This document shows positions 16,096 through 24,622 of a stretch of DNA of 64,000 nucleotides, piece after piece; within the stretch, counting starts at the first letter, position 1, and each line of letters opens with the position of its first letter. Source of the DNA: CAVOOW01 sp963697675 (GTDB taxonomy: Bacteria; Actinomycetota; Actinomycetes; JACCUZ01); assembly GCA_963697675.1 (NCBI GenBank), contig CAVOOW010000004.1:186001-250000 (forward strand), given 5' to 3'. Below the pieces are notes generated by a model. That model did not search any database, was not told the origin of the DNA, and saw only the letters and a program-made list of their open reading frames with translations. The position numbers and the translations under genes are program-made.

Positions 16096-16755
16096 GTGGT
16101 GCTCCGGAGCACATCTGACGCTTTCCGCGACCGGGCCGACGCCGGTCGCCGCCTCGGTGCGCGCCTGTTCGACCTGCATCTGGCCCCGTCGCCGATGGTG
16201 CTCGGGCTCCCGCGCGGTGGTGTCGTCGTCGCGGCCGAGGTGGCGGCCGCCCTCCGCGGCGACCTCGACGTCCTCGTCGCCCGCAAGCTCGCCCATCCCG
16301 AGCAGCCGGAGCTGGCGCTCGGCGCACTGGCGGAGGGCGGGTCGCCGGTCTGGGACGAGGCGATGCTGCGGCGGATGGGTCTGCGCAGCGACGATCTCGA
16401 CGGCGTGGTGACCGCGGAGCGCCAGGAGCTCGCACGCCGAGTGGCGACCTACCGCCCGCACCGGTCTGCACCGGACGTGCACGGCCGCGTCGTCGTACTC
16501 GTCGATGACGGTGTTGCCACGGGCGCGACCGCACGGGCGGCACTGCGGGCGCTGGGCGACCGCGGGGCCGAGCGGCTGCTGCTCGCGGTGCCGGTGGCGG
16601 CCCCCGAGTCGCTCCCGACGTTCACCGACGCCGACCAGGTCGTCACGCTGATCGCGCCGTCCAACTTCGGGGCGGTGGGTCGTTGGTACGACGACTTCCG
16701 GCAGCTCTCGGACGACGACGTGCGGCGGGCACTGGCTGCGGTCGACGCGAACTGA
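16096..16755 (+). CDS. Phosphoribosyltransferase-domain protein
   Basis: Type I PRTase fold, about 219 aa. The PRPP-binding loop VVVLVDDGVATGATARAAL is intact, and the N-terminal half has MVLGLPRGGVVVAAEVAAAL, the hallmark of a broad family of stand-alone actinobacterial PRTases whose substrate is unknown. I chose GTG 16096 because AGGAG lies nine bases upstream; ATG 16045 is in frame but overlaps the divergent gene's start codon. It converges with corA, leaving one base between the stops. Confidence 0.85.
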   Translation: MVLRSTSDAFRDRADAGRRLGARLFDLHLAPSPMVLGLPRGGVVVAAEVAAALRGDLDVLVARKLAHPEQPELALGALAEGGSPVWDEAMLRRMGLRSDDLDGVVTAERQELARRVATYRPHRSAPDVHGRVVVLVDDGVATGATARAALRALGDRGAERLLLAVPVAAPESLPTFTDADQVVTLIAPSNFGAVGRWYDDFRQLSDDDVRRALAAVDAN

Positions 16756-16756
16756 C

Positions 16757-17735
16757 TCACCACCAACCCTTGCGCTTCGACCAGACGAGCAGCAGCGCGG
16801 ACATGATGAGCATGATCACGAGCGCGGCGGTCAGCAGGCCGTAGTGCGTCGACTGGTTGACGATGACGTTCATGCCGAGCACCGACGAGAGCGCGGTGAT
16901 CGGCAGCGTGACCGCCGCGATGACAGCCAGCCGTTCGGCCGCGATGGTCATCTTGGTGTTCGTGCGCGCCTGGTAGAACTCGATCGTGCCCTGCAGGTAG
17001 TCCTTCTGGCCTTCCGCCATGCTGCGCAGCCGCTCGAACTGGTCGACCACGTCCTCGAAGAGGCGCCGTCGGTCGGGCCGGTCCACCGCGATGGTCGCCA
17101 GCCGTCCGTACACCTCGCGGCTGAGCGCCGCCATCGTGCGCACGGTGAGAAGGCCATGGCGCGTACGGAACATCTGCTCCAGGAACTCTTCCGGGTCGCC
17201 GAGGTGACCGGCCGTGACCCGCTGCTCCAGCTGCCAGACGTCCTGGGTGAGGTCGGCGATGTACTGGCGCAGCCGCCGGGTCACCCCGCCGACGAGGGCG
17301 TACGAGAGCTCTTCGGCCGAGGCCGGGGAGAAGCGGCCCGATTCGATCCGGCGGCGCAGGCTGCGGACCTCAAGCATCGCCGCCTCGGGGTCGACGGCCG
17401 GGTTGAGCGGGCCGTGGACCGTGACCACGTAACCAGGTCCGATGAACTGGTCCAGCTCGAGGTAGTGGACGTGACCTGCCTTGCCGGTCTCGGGGGTGTG
17501 CAGGACCACGAAGATGTGGTCCGAGTAGACGTGCGTCTTGGGCACCGGGTTGCGCTTGGAGCAGTCCGCGACGGCCATCGGGTGAAACTGGAAGACCTTG
17601 CTCAGCAGCTCCTCTGCGTCGTCGCCCCACTCGGGGATGTCGACCCAGAGCAGGCCGTCTCCACGCTCGCGCAGATCGAGCACGTCCTGCGCCGTGCTCT
17701 ACGACCCCGTCCGATGTGAGGTAGCAGATGTCCAT
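16757..17735 (-). CDS. CorA-family divalent cation transporter, probable N-terminal frameshift
   Basis: Pentameric Mg2+/Co2+ channel family. A cytoplasmic N-terminal domain and long alpha-helical stalk lead to two C-terminal membrane helices with the pore signature SSVLGMNVIVN (GMN) and the basic end WSKRKGWW. The frame open from GTG 17683 (VLDLRERGDGLLWVDIPEW) gives 308 aa, but a further N-terminus, MDICYLTSDGVVEH, lies in the adjoining frame from ATG 17735 and joins it if one G near 17693 is removed, giving 325 aa, closer to the family. Substrate ion cannot be told from the sequence. Confidence 0.85.
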
Positions 17736-17795
17736 GGCCCGGCTCGAACTAGGCGCGGTCTTGTTTGATCGCGATCATCGGACTCGTTCCTCGCC

Positions 17796-18908
17796 TCACG
17801 ATCGCGAATGGTCGACGATCGCGATGACCGGACCGCCACCCGACGGGCCCTGGTGCACAGCAGCCACCGACACGAAGACGGCCGGGTCGCCCGTGACCGA
17901 GGCCACCACTCCCCCGACGCACGACTTGATCTGCCGGTGCCAGTGCACGTCCGAGTCGTCGAGCATGATGTTGCGCCGGTCGCGCACCCGGCCGGCGGGG
18001 TCGGCCTCGCACTTGCAGAACACGTTGACCACTCTGCCTTTGAGGTCGCTGGAGTGCGGCCGCTCCGGCAGCTCCAGCCCCGCGCTGCGGATCGAGTCCC
18101 AGACCCCGTCGGCGTCGAGTGCGTCCTTCATCACGCTGTGGCCGATCTGGAAGTGGCCGCCGACGCCGCGAACGTTGCCGAGCACGACGATCTGGGCCTG
18201 GTCGAGCTCGACTCCGCTCGAGCACGAGGCAACCGCACTGAACAACGAGAGGTCCTTGTGGATCTGCTCGGCCTTCGGCATCTCGATCTCACCGAGCGCG
18301 ACCGCGATGCCCAGAGCCGTCGTGGAGTTGGAGACGTCCATCGACTTCAGGGTGTCCTCGGTCCATACGTCATGGCCACGTCGCTTGGCGTCGGTGATGG
18401 TGTCCAACGTGAGCAGCGGGGTCTTGGTCTGCACGTAGTGCACGTCTGCGGGATCGGAGATGCCGGCCCGTTCCATGGCGATCGTCACCCCGGCGGCGAC
18501 CTTCTCGACCATCGGCAGGCGCCCGATGTCCTCGGGGAAGATCTGCTCGCTCATGGCATAGCCGACCGACAGCCGCGGCTCGTCGGTCTGCGGCACGCTG
18601 TCCGCGGCGACCGTGGCGAAGATGGTGGCGTGCGGGGAGATGACCCCGTCGGTGCCGCCCGACCACACGATCGGGATCTGCTTGATCTCCTCCATCGGCC
18701 GGGTGCCCCTCGAGACGAGCACCTCGCGGAACGCCCGGTCGGCGATGATGCGCGTGTAGTCGTTGACGCCGCCGTTGCCCTCGGTCTTTCCGATGACAGC
18801 GATGACGCGGTCCGCCTCGATGAGCCCCTTGTCGAGCAGGTCGGACAGACCGGAGGCGTCGGAGACGCTCTCGAGGGCGACCTTGTGAACCGCAATGGGC
18901 TCGGGCAT
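17796..18908 (-). CDS. Cyanuric acid hydrolase / barbiturase family ring-opening amidohydrolase
   Basis: 370 aa, full length for the Toblerone-fold family (AtzD, TrzD, barbiturase), which opens cyanuric acid or barbituric acid rings. All three Ser-Lys repeats are visible: Lys41 in VIGKTEGNGGVND with Ser83 in VWSGGTDGVISPH; Lys162 in VQTKTPLLT with Ser230/231 in ASCSSGVELDQ; Lys299 in NVFCKCEADPAG with the serine of HQGPSGGGPV. The substrate cannot be assigned from sequence. The next gene, 26 bp downstream of it in the upstream direction of transcription, is a carbamate kinase, suggesting a nitrogen-heterocycle or ureide breakdown unit. Confidence 0.9.
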   Translation of the reverse strand: MPEPIAVHKVALESVSDASGLSDLLDKGLIEADRVIAVIGKTEGNGGVNDYTRIIADRAFREVLVSRGTRPMEEIKQIPIVWSGGTDGVISPHATIFATVAADSVPQTDEPRLSVGYAMSEQIFPEDIGRLPMVEKVAAGVTIAMERAGISDPADVHYVQTKTPLLTLDTITDAKRRGHDVWTEDTLKSMDVSNSTTALGIAVALGEIEMPKAEQIHKDLSLFSAVASCSSGVELDQAQIVVLGNVRGVGGHFQIGHSVMKDALDADGVWDSIRSAGLELPERPHSSDLKGRVVNVFCKCEADPAGRVRDRRNIMLDDSDVHWHRQIKSCVGGVVASVTGDPAVFVSVAAVHQGPSGGGPVIAIVDHSRS

Positions 18909-18934
18909 GACGTTCTCTCTTTCGTCAGGTTTCT

Positions 18935-19885
18935 TCAGGTGTTCTCGATGACAGTGCCGACCGAAAGGCCGTCACCGGTGGCGGTCACCGCGTCGCCGAT
19001 GCGCTGCAACGACGTGATCACCGACCTGGTCCCGCCCTGCTCGACGAAGCGCACGGCAGCCTCGACCTTCGGACCCATGCTGCCGCTCGCGAACTGACCG
19101 TCTGCCGCGTGGGCACGCATCTTGCCGGTCGTGACCCGGCCGATCGGGCGGGCCCGGTCAGTGCCGAAGTCGAGCATCGCGTGGTCGACGTCGGTGGCGA
19201 TGACCAGCACGTCGACGTCAAGGCTGCGGGCGAGCAGGGCGGCCGCCAGGTCCTTGTCGATGACCGCCTCGACGCCGCGCAACCCACCGTCGTCGTCTCG
19301 TACGACAGGGATCCCACCACCTCCCGCAGCCACCACGACGTACCCCGCATTGCTCAGGACACGGATGGCCGGCACGTCCAGGATCTCGAGCGGGTCCGGT
19401 GACGCGACGACTCGCCGCCAGCCACGCGCGCCCCGGTCTTCCCAGGTCTGTCCGTGCTCGATGAGCGGCGCAGCTTCCTCGGCCGGCAGGTAGCGGCCGA
19501 TGGGCTTGGTCGGGCGGGCGAAGCCGGGGTCCGCACCGTCGACGCGGGTGCGAGTCACGAGCGTCGCCACCGAGCGGTCGACGCCGCGCTGCGCGAGCGC
19601 ACGGTCGAGGGCATCCATGATGAGGAAGCCGATCGTGCCCTGCGTCTGTGCACCGCACCAGTCCAGCGGTACGGGAGGCACCACGGCCGCGGCGAGCTCG
19701 TTCTTGACCAGCAGGTTGCCGACCTGGGGTCCGTTGCCGTGGGTCAGCACGACCTCGACGCCGGCCTTGACGAGGTCCGCGACGTGCTCCATCGCCGCCG
19801 CGACGGCGGTGTCCTGGTCCAGTGGTGTCGCGCTGCCCCCGGGTCCGGTCATGGCGTTGCCGCCGAGAGCAATGAGCGTGCGCAC
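18935..19885 (-). CDS. arcC: Carbamate kinase
   Basis: Amino-acid-kinase fold enzyme that makes ATP from carbamoyl phosphate and ADP (or the reverse), about 316 aa. GTG 19885 gives VRTLIALGGNAMTG, the conserved start; a longer frame from 19954 includes the upstream hairpin and is rejected. Motifs: VVLTHGNGPQVGNLL, VVAAGGGGIPVV, and VIDKDLAAALLA with LVIATDVDHAML. No arginine deiminase or catabolic carbamoyltransferase is adjacent; the partner is the AtzD-family enzyme immediately downstream on the same strand, so the carbamoyl-phosphate source is open. Confidence 0.93.
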   Translation of the reverse strand: MRTLIALGGNAMTGPGGSATPLDQDTAVAAAMEHVADLVKAGVEVVLTHGNGPQVGNLLVKNELAAAVVPPVPLDWCGAQTQGTIGFLIMDALDRALAQRGVDRSVATLVTRTRVDGADPGFARPTKPIGRYLPAEEAAPLIEHGQTWEDRGARGWRRVVASPDPLEILDVPAIRVLSNAGYVVVAAGGGGIPVVRDDDGGLRGVEAVIDKDLAAALLARSLDVDVLVIATDVDHAMLDFGTDRARPIGRVTTGKMRAHAADGQFASGSMGPKVEAAVRFVEQGGTRSVITSLQRIGDAVTATGDGLSVGTVIENT

Positions 19886-19936
19886 GTGGTGGACCTTAGC
19901 GGGACCGGTCCCGCTCAGACCCGGCGCCGCGAGCGG

Positions 19937-19977
19937 ACCTTCGGCCGACGACACGCCGGCGTGTCGCGTACGAAGGT
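19937..19977 (-). terminator. Two-tier hairpin between CaiB-family gene and carbamate kinase
   Basis: Outer ACCTTCG / CGAAGGT arms (19937-19943, 19971-19977) enclose an 18-bp perfect palindrome CGACACGCCGGCGTGTCG at 19949-19966. It lies 35 bases past the CoA-transferase stop and before the kinase start. No T tract. Confidence 0.65.
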
Positions 19978-20011
19978 CGCTTCCTGGCGGGAGCGGGTCG
20001 GGGCAGTGGGG

Positions 20012-21235
20012 CTAGCGCTTGCCGTGCACGTCGGCGTCCACATGGCCTTCGACGTCGTCGAGCCAGTCGTTCACGGACTGGTTGTGCTGGCCCAGCGTCG
20101 GCGGCGCCTGATGGGTCCGCGGGGCGTGCGCGTCGAAGCGCAGCGGCGGCCCCGGCAGGGTGAGGGTGCCGGCAGTGGCGTGCTCGACGTCGACGAGCAG
20201 ACCCTGCGATCTGGTCTGGTCCCAGTCGTAGACCCGGTCGAGGGTACGTACCTCGCCGGCCGGCACCCCGACGCGGGCCAGCCGGGGCAGCAGCTCGGCG
20301 AGCGGCTGGTCGGCGAAGGCCACATCGATGGCCGCGACGACCGCGTCGCGGTTGCGCACCCGCTCGGCGTTGCTCGCGAAGCCCGGCTCGCCGGCCGGCA
20401 GACCGAACTCGGTCGCCAGGGTCCGCCACAGGCTCTCGCTGCCTACCGCGATCTGCACCAGCCCGTCCGCGCAGTGGAACAGCCCGTACGGGCAGATGGA
20501 CGGGTGGTGGTTGCCCTGCCCCTGCGGCACGTCGCCCGCGACCGTGTATCGAGTGCCCTGGAACGCATGCACCCCGACGATCGCGGCGAGCAGCGAGGTC
20601 CGCACGACGCCGCCCCGCCCCGTCGCGTCGCGCTCGTGCAGCGCGGCCACCGCGCCGTACGCGCCGTACATGCCGGCCAGCAGGTCACCGATCGGCACGC
20701 CGACCCGCATCGGCTCGCCCGGCCCGGTGCCGGTCAGCGACATGATGCCGCCTTCGCCCTGGGCGATCTGGTCGTAGCCGGCCCGGCCGCCCTCCGGCCC
20801 GTCGTGGCCGAAGCCGCTGATCGAGAGCACGACCAGCCGTGGGTTGAGGGCGAGCAGCTCGTCCATGCTGAAGCCGAGGCGGTCGAGGACGCCGGTGCGG
20901 AAGTTCTCGACCAGCACGTCGGCCTGACGCACCAGCCGGGTGAGCAGCGCCTTGCCCTCGTCGGACTTCAGGTCGGCGGTGACCGACTCTTTGTTGCGGT
21001 TGCAGGAGAAGAAGTACGTCGACTCGCCGCTGTCGGCGATCGCCCCGCCCTCCCCGACGAACGGCGGTCCCCAGCCGCGGCTGTCGTCGCCGCCGTTCGG
21101 GTTCTCGACCTTGATGACGCGGGCGCCCAGGTCGCCGAGCATCATCGCCGCGTGCGGGCCGGCGAGCGCTCGAGACAGGTCGACGACGACGATCCCCTCG
21201 AGCGGGCCGGTCGCGGTCGGGGTGTCGGGCTGCAT
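20012..21235 (-). CDS. CaiB/BaiF-family (class III) CoA-transferase
   Basis: Transfers CoA between carboxylic acids through an aspartyl-CoA thioester, 407 aa from ATG 21235 (MQPDTPTATGPLEGIVVVDL). Motifs: LSRALAGPHAAMMLGDLGA, VENFRTGVLDRLG, and the catalytic Asp region AGYDQIAQGEGGIM. Donor and acceptor are unknown; formyl-CoA:oxalate, carnitine and mesaconyl systems share this fold. It is divergent from the alanine-racemase-fold gene with about 50 bases between starts and is separated from carbamate kinase by a hairpin, so it need not belong to that unit. Confidence 0.92.
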   Translation of the reverse strand: MQPDTPTATGPLEGIVVVDLSRALAGPHAAMMLGDLGARVIKVENPNGGDDSRGWGPPFVGEGGAIADSGESTYFFSCNRNKESVTADLKSDEGKALLTRLVRQADVLVENFRTGVLDRLGFSMDELLALNPRLVVLSISGFGHDGPEGGRAGYDQIAQGEGGIMSLTGTGPGEPMRVGVPIGDLLAGMYGAYGAVAALHERDATGRGGVVRTSLLAAIVGVHAFQGTRYTVAGDVPQGQGNHHPSICPYGLFHCADGLVQIAVGSESLWRTLATEFGLPAGEPGFASNAERVRNRDAVVAAIDVAFADQPLAELLPRLARVGVPAGEVRTLDRVYDWDQTRSQGLLVDVEHATAGTLTLPGPPLRFDAHAPRTHQAPPTLGQHNQSVNDWLDDVEGHVDADVHGKR

Positions 21236-21284
21236 GAGCGTCAGCGTAAAGGGGCCGTCGCCGGCCCTACTACGGTGTCGTGTC

Positions 21285-22514
21285 GTGACGACCTGGCCGC
21301 CCTCCCACGCGCGTACCCATGCAGCGAACTCGCTGCGCGAACGCCTCGATGCGGCGACCGCGGGGCTCGATCCCCCGTTCGCGGTCGTCGACCGGCAGGC
21401 GTTCCGGTCGAACGCCGCCGAGCTCGTGCGCCGCGCGGCCGGCACCCCCGTGCGGGTGGCCAGCAAGTCGGTGCGGGTGCGTTCGCTGCTCACCGAGGTT
21501 CTGGCGTACGACGGGTGGCGCGGCGTGATGGCATTCACCCTCGAGGAAGCGCTGTGGCTGGTGCGTACGGGGGTGACGCACGACGTCCTCGTCGCCTATC
21601 CCTCCGTCGACCGGGCCGCGCTCGCGGCCCTGTCCTCCGACGACGCGCTGGCCGCCGCTGTCACGCTGATGGTCGACGACGTCGACCAGCTCGACCTGGT
21701 GGACAGCGTCGTGCCACCTGCCGCTCGCCGCCCGCTGCGGGTCTGCCTCGAGCTCGACGCCTCGTGGCCGCTGCCCGGGGGCCGAGGTCGGGTCGGCGTC
21801 CGGCGCTCCCCGGTCTCGACCCCGTCGGCACTGGCGGCGCTGGCGGCGGTCGTCGTCGGGCGGCCCGGCTTCGAGCTGGTCGGGCTGATGGCCTACGAGG
21901 CGCAGATCGCCGGGCTCGGCGACGCCGGTCGCGGCGCGCGGTCGATGGCCGTGCGGGCGCTGCAGCGCCGGTCCCGCGCGGAGATCGCCGAACGACGGGC
22001 AGCGGCGGTCGCGGCAGTCCGTGCCGTCGCTCCGCTCGAGTTCGTGAACGGCGGTGGCACAGGCTCGCTGGAGAGCACGGCCGCGGAAGCCGCCGTCACC
22101 GAGGTGACCGCCGGGTCGGGGCTGTTCGGCAGCGTGCTGTTCGACCACTACCGCGCGTGGCACCCGCAGCCCGCGGCCCTGTTCGCCCTGCCGGTGGTGC
22201 GCCGCCCCGGACCGGGCGTGGTCACCGTGCTCGGTGGCGGTTGGGTCGCCTCCGGACCTTCCGGTCGTGACCGGCTGCCGGCGCCGTGGCTGCCCACCGG
22301 CCTGCGCCTTGACGGACTCGAGGGTGCCGGCGAGGTGCAGACGCCGGTGCGCGGCGCGGCTGCCGACCGGCTGGCCGTCGGCGACCGCGTGTGGTTCCGG
22401 CACGCCAAGGCAGGGGAGCTCTGCGAACACGTGAACGCGTTGCACGTCGTCGACGGCGACACGGTGGTCGGCTCCGCGGAGACCTACCGTGGCGAGGGCA
22501 AGGCCTTCCTTTGA
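21285..22514 (+). CDS. Alanine racemase N-terminal-domain (D-amino-acid aldolase/deaminase-like) enzyme
   Basis: PLP-dependent fold III enzyme, 409 aa from GTG 21285. The N-terminal barrel has PFAVVDRQAFRSNAAELVRR and the Schiff-base lysine in VRVASKSVRVR; ELVGLMAYEAQIAG and FVNGGGTGSLEST are barrel loops. The C-terminal beta domain ends HAKAGELCEHVNALHVVDGD, whose His and Cys resemble the zinc ligands of D-serine dehydratase/D-threonine aldolase (DSD1-type). The substrate is unknown. The TGA overlaps the TTG start of the next gene, so the two are coupled. Confidence 0.85.
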   Translation: MTTWPPSHARTHAANSLRERLDAATAGLDPPFAVVDRQAFRSNAAELVRRAAGTPVRVASKSVRVRSLLTEVLAYDGWRGVMAFTLEEALWLVRTGVTHDVLVAYPSVDRAALAALSSDDALAAAVTLMVDDVDQLDLVDSVVPPAARRPLRVCLELDASWPLPGGRGRVGVRRSPVSTPSALAALAAVVVGRPGFELVGLMAYEAQIAGLGDAGRGARSMAVRALQRRSRAEIAERRAAAVAAVRAVAPLEFVNGGGTGSLESTAAEAAVTEVTAGSGLFGSVLFDHYRAWHPQPAALFALPVVRRPGPGVVTVLGGGWVASGPSGRDRLPAPWLPTGLRLDGLEGAGEVQTPVRGAAADRLAVGDRVWFRHAKAGELCEHVNALHVVDGDTVVGSAETYRGEGKAFL

Positions 22515-23059
22515 CGGTCAGCGCGGTCGCCGAGCGGGTGCTCACCGCGCCGGCCCGGCTCGGCGCCGTACGCCTCGTGGTCGTCGACGGTCCGGCGGGA
22601 TCGGGCAAGACGACGTACGCCGACGCGCTCGCTGCCGCACTCGGCGACGCCCCCGTCGTGCACATGGACGACCTGTTCGGGGGCTGGGCCGGCGCCCTGG
22701 TGCCCGATGTCTGGCGCCGGCTGGAGGCACAGGTCCTGGCGCCGCTGCGCGACGGCCGGACGGCGCGCTACCAGAGGTACGACTGGGGCGCGGACGAGTT
22801 CGGCGCCTGGATCGACGTGCCGCGGCATCCGGCGCTGGTGCTGGAGGGCGTCGGCTCGGCTGCCCGGCCGGTCGACCCGTGGGCCGTGGCGCGGGTGTGG
22901 GTGGAAGTGCCCCCCGACCTGCGACTGGACCGCGGCATCGCCCGCGACGGCCGGGCGATGCGCGAGCACTGGCTGCGCTTCCAGGAGACCGAGGACGCGC
23001 ACTTCGCGAGCGACAGGACCCGCGATCGCGCCGACGTCATCGTCGACGGGACTGCGTAG
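22511..23059 (+). CDS. Uridine-kinase-like P-loop NTPase
   Basis: Small nucleoside-kinase-fold protein, 182 aa from TTG 22511, which overlaps the upstream stop (TTGA). The Walker A loop is VVDGPAGSGKTTYADALAAA; the segment VVHMDDLFGGW follows as in uridine/shikimate-type kinases, and a lid Arg cluster (RLDRGIARDGRAM) is near the C-terminus. The phosphate acceptor cannot be deduced. It converges on rbpA with three bases between stops. Confidence 0.85.
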   Translation: MTVSAVAERVLTAPARLGAVRLVVVDGPAGSGKTTYADALAAALGDAPVVHMDDLFGGWAGALVPDVWRRLEAQVLAPLRDGRTARYQRYDWGADEFGAWIDVPRHPALVLEGVGSAARPVDPWAVARVWVEVPPDLRLDRGIARDGRAMREHWLRFQETEDAHFASDRTRDRADVIVDGTA

Positions 23060-23062
23060 GTC

Positions 23063-23401
23063 TCAGCGACCGCGCAGCTTGGCCAGCGCCTCGTCGAGGA
23101 TCGCGGCCCCGTCCTTGTCCGAGCGCCGCTCCTTCACGTACGCGAGGTGCGTCTTGTACGGCTCGGTCTTGGGCGCTGACGGCGGGTTCTCGCGATCCTG
23201 ACCGGCGGGCAGCCCGCACCGCGGGCAGTCCCACGTCTCGGGCATCGTCACCGTGGTGTCCTCGGCGAAGCTCGGCTTGGTCTCGTGTCCGTTGGCGCAC
23301 CAGTAGGACATGCGCACCCGCGGGGCGGACTCGCCGCGCTCCGCCTCACCCATCGGTCCCGCACCTACACGGCTGCCACGGATCGCGTTACCACTTGCCA
23401 C
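23063..23401 (-). CDS. rbpA: RNA polymerase-binding protein RbpA
   Basis: Actinobacteria-specific activator that tethers the group 1 sigma factor to RNA polymerase and stabilises open complexes. GTG 23401 gives VASGNAIRGSRVGAGPMGEA, matching Streptomyces RbpA closely; GGGGAG lies six bases upstream. The core zinc-ribbon region is SYWCANGHETKPSF to WDCPRCGLPAGQD, and the sigma-interaction domain ends THLAYVKERRSDKDG. 112 aa, normal length. It follows secG on the same strand after a 90-bp gap that holds a hairpin and a candidate -10. Confidence 0.96.
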   Translation of the reverse strand: MASGNAIRGSRVGAGPMGEAERGESAPRVRMSYWCANGHETKPSFAEDTTVTMPETWDCPRCGLPAGQDRENPPSAPKTEPYKTHLAYVKERRSDKDGAAILDEALAKLRGR

Positions 23402-23430
23402 AGGGTGCTCCCCATTTGTCGAGTGCCGAT

Positions 23431-23456
23431 GATCGCCGCACGGCGATCAGAGTCTA
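23431..23456 (-). promoter_or_regulatory. Candidate rbpA promoter -10 and adjoining hairpin
   Basis: Minus-strand TAGACT at 23456-23451 fits TANNNT. Just downstream, GATCGCCG-TG-CGGCGATC (23448-23431) is a perfect 8-bp hairpin 30 bases before the rbpA start; it could end secG transcripts or fold in the rbpA leader. No clear -35 is seen. Confidence 0.35.
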
Positions 23457-23491
23457 AGTCGGTCGGTCGGTCGATGGGTCCGTTAGCTCGA

Positions 23492-23743
23492 TCAGGCCTT
23501 GAGCAGCAGACCCAGTCCGACGATCGAGGCGATCCAGAGGATGCCCGTGCCGATGGTGATGCGGTCGAGGTTGCGTTCGACGACCGAGGAGCCGCCCAGC
23601 GAGGACGAGACGCCGCCGCCGAACAGGTCGGACAGGCCGCCACCCTTCCCCTTGTGCAGCAGCACGAGAACGATCATCAGCAGGCTCGTGATGACCAGCA
23701 CGATGTCGAAGACGATTATCACGCGGTGACTCTGCTTCCTCAA
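23492..23743 (-). CDS. secG: Preprotein translocase subunit SecG
   Basis: Small membrane subunit of the Sec translocon, 83 aa. Two transmembrane helices (about residues 8-28 and 62-80) flank the characteristic LLHKGKGGGLSDLFGGGVSS loop. It lies downstream of tpiA, as is usual in actinobacteria and many firmicutes, and is probably co-transcribed with gap-pgk-tpiA. Confidence 0.95.
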   Translation of the reverse strand: MRKQSHRVIIVFDIVLVITSLLMIVLVLLHKGKGGGLSDLFGGGVSSSLGGSSVVERNLDRITIGTGILWIASIVGLGLLLKA

Positions 23744-23824
23744 ACTGTTGACGGGTGCTCACCCGACGTCAGGGACGTCCTGTGGTGAAGGTCCAGGGTA
23801 CGACAAGTGCCCCCCGGGTCGGCG

Positions 23825-24622
23825 TCAGGACTCCGATTGGCGCGCCATGTCGCGGTAGCGGCAGATGGCCACGAACTCCTCGCCATCGATGCTCGCGCCG
23901 CCGACGAGGGCACCGTCGACGTCGGTCTGGTCCATGATCGCCGGCGCGTTCGACGCCTTGACCGACCCGCCGTAGAGGATGCGGACGCCGTCGGCCAGGT
24001 CGCCGGAATAGAGCTCGGCCAGCTTGGTGCGGATCGCGGCGCAGACCTCCTGCGCGTCGTCGGGGGTAGCGACCTCGCCCGTGCCGATGGCCCAGACGGG
24101 CTCGTAGGCGACGACCAGGCTGCGCGCCTGGGCGGCCGTGATGTCGCGGAGCGCGCCCTCGAGCTGCCCGACGGTGTGCGCGACGTGGTTGCCCGCCTGG
24201 CGCACCTCGAGCGACTCGCCGATGCAGAGGATCGGCGTCAGCTCGTGGGCCACCGCCTGCTTGACCTTGGCGTTGATCAGCGCGTCGTCCTCGTGGTGGT
24301 ACTGGCGGCGTTCCGAGTGGCCGATCACGACATAGGTGCAGCCGAGCTTGGCCAGCATCGAGGCCGACACCTCGCCCGTGTAGGCGCCCTTCTCGTGTGC
24401 CGACACGTCCTGCGCGCCGTAGGAGAGCCGGTACTTGTCGCCGTCGATCAGCGTCTGCACCGAGCGGATGTCGGTGTACGGCGGCAGCACCGCGACCTCG
24501 ACCGCGTCGAGATCCTTGTCGTTGAGCGAGAACGCGAGCTTCTGCACCAGGGCGATGGCCTCGAGGTGATTGAGGTTCATCTTCCAGTTGCCTGCCATCA
24601 ACGGCATCCGTGTCATGGTCAC
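23825..24622 (-). CDS. tpiA: Triosephosphate isomerase
   Basis: Interconverts dihydroxyacetone phosphate and glyceraldehyde 3-phosphate, 265 aa. Catalytic residues are visible: Lys in MAGNWKMNL, His in VVIGHSERRQYH, Glu in VVAYEPVWAIGTG, and the phosphate loop LYGGSVKASN. The start overlaps the pgk stop by four bases. Confidence 0.97.
   Translation of the reverse strand: MTMTRMPLMAGNWKMNLNHLEAIALVQKLAFSLNDKDLDAVEVAVLPPYTDIRSVQTLIDGDKYRLSYGAQDVSAHEKGAYTGEVSASMLAKLGCTYVVIGHSERRQYHHEDDALINAKVKQAVAHELTPILCIGESLEVRQAGNHVAHTVGQLEGALRDITAAQARSLVVAYEPVWAIGTGEVATPDDAQEVCAAIRTKLAELYSGDLADGVRILYGGSVKASNAPAIMDQTDVDGALVGGASIDGEEFVAICRYRDMARQSES

Noticed and set aside
19886..19954. Longer carbamate kinase from GTG 19954
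   Set aside because: It would include the two-tier hairpin, and the extra residues are absent from the family; GTG 19885 aligns with known N-termini.
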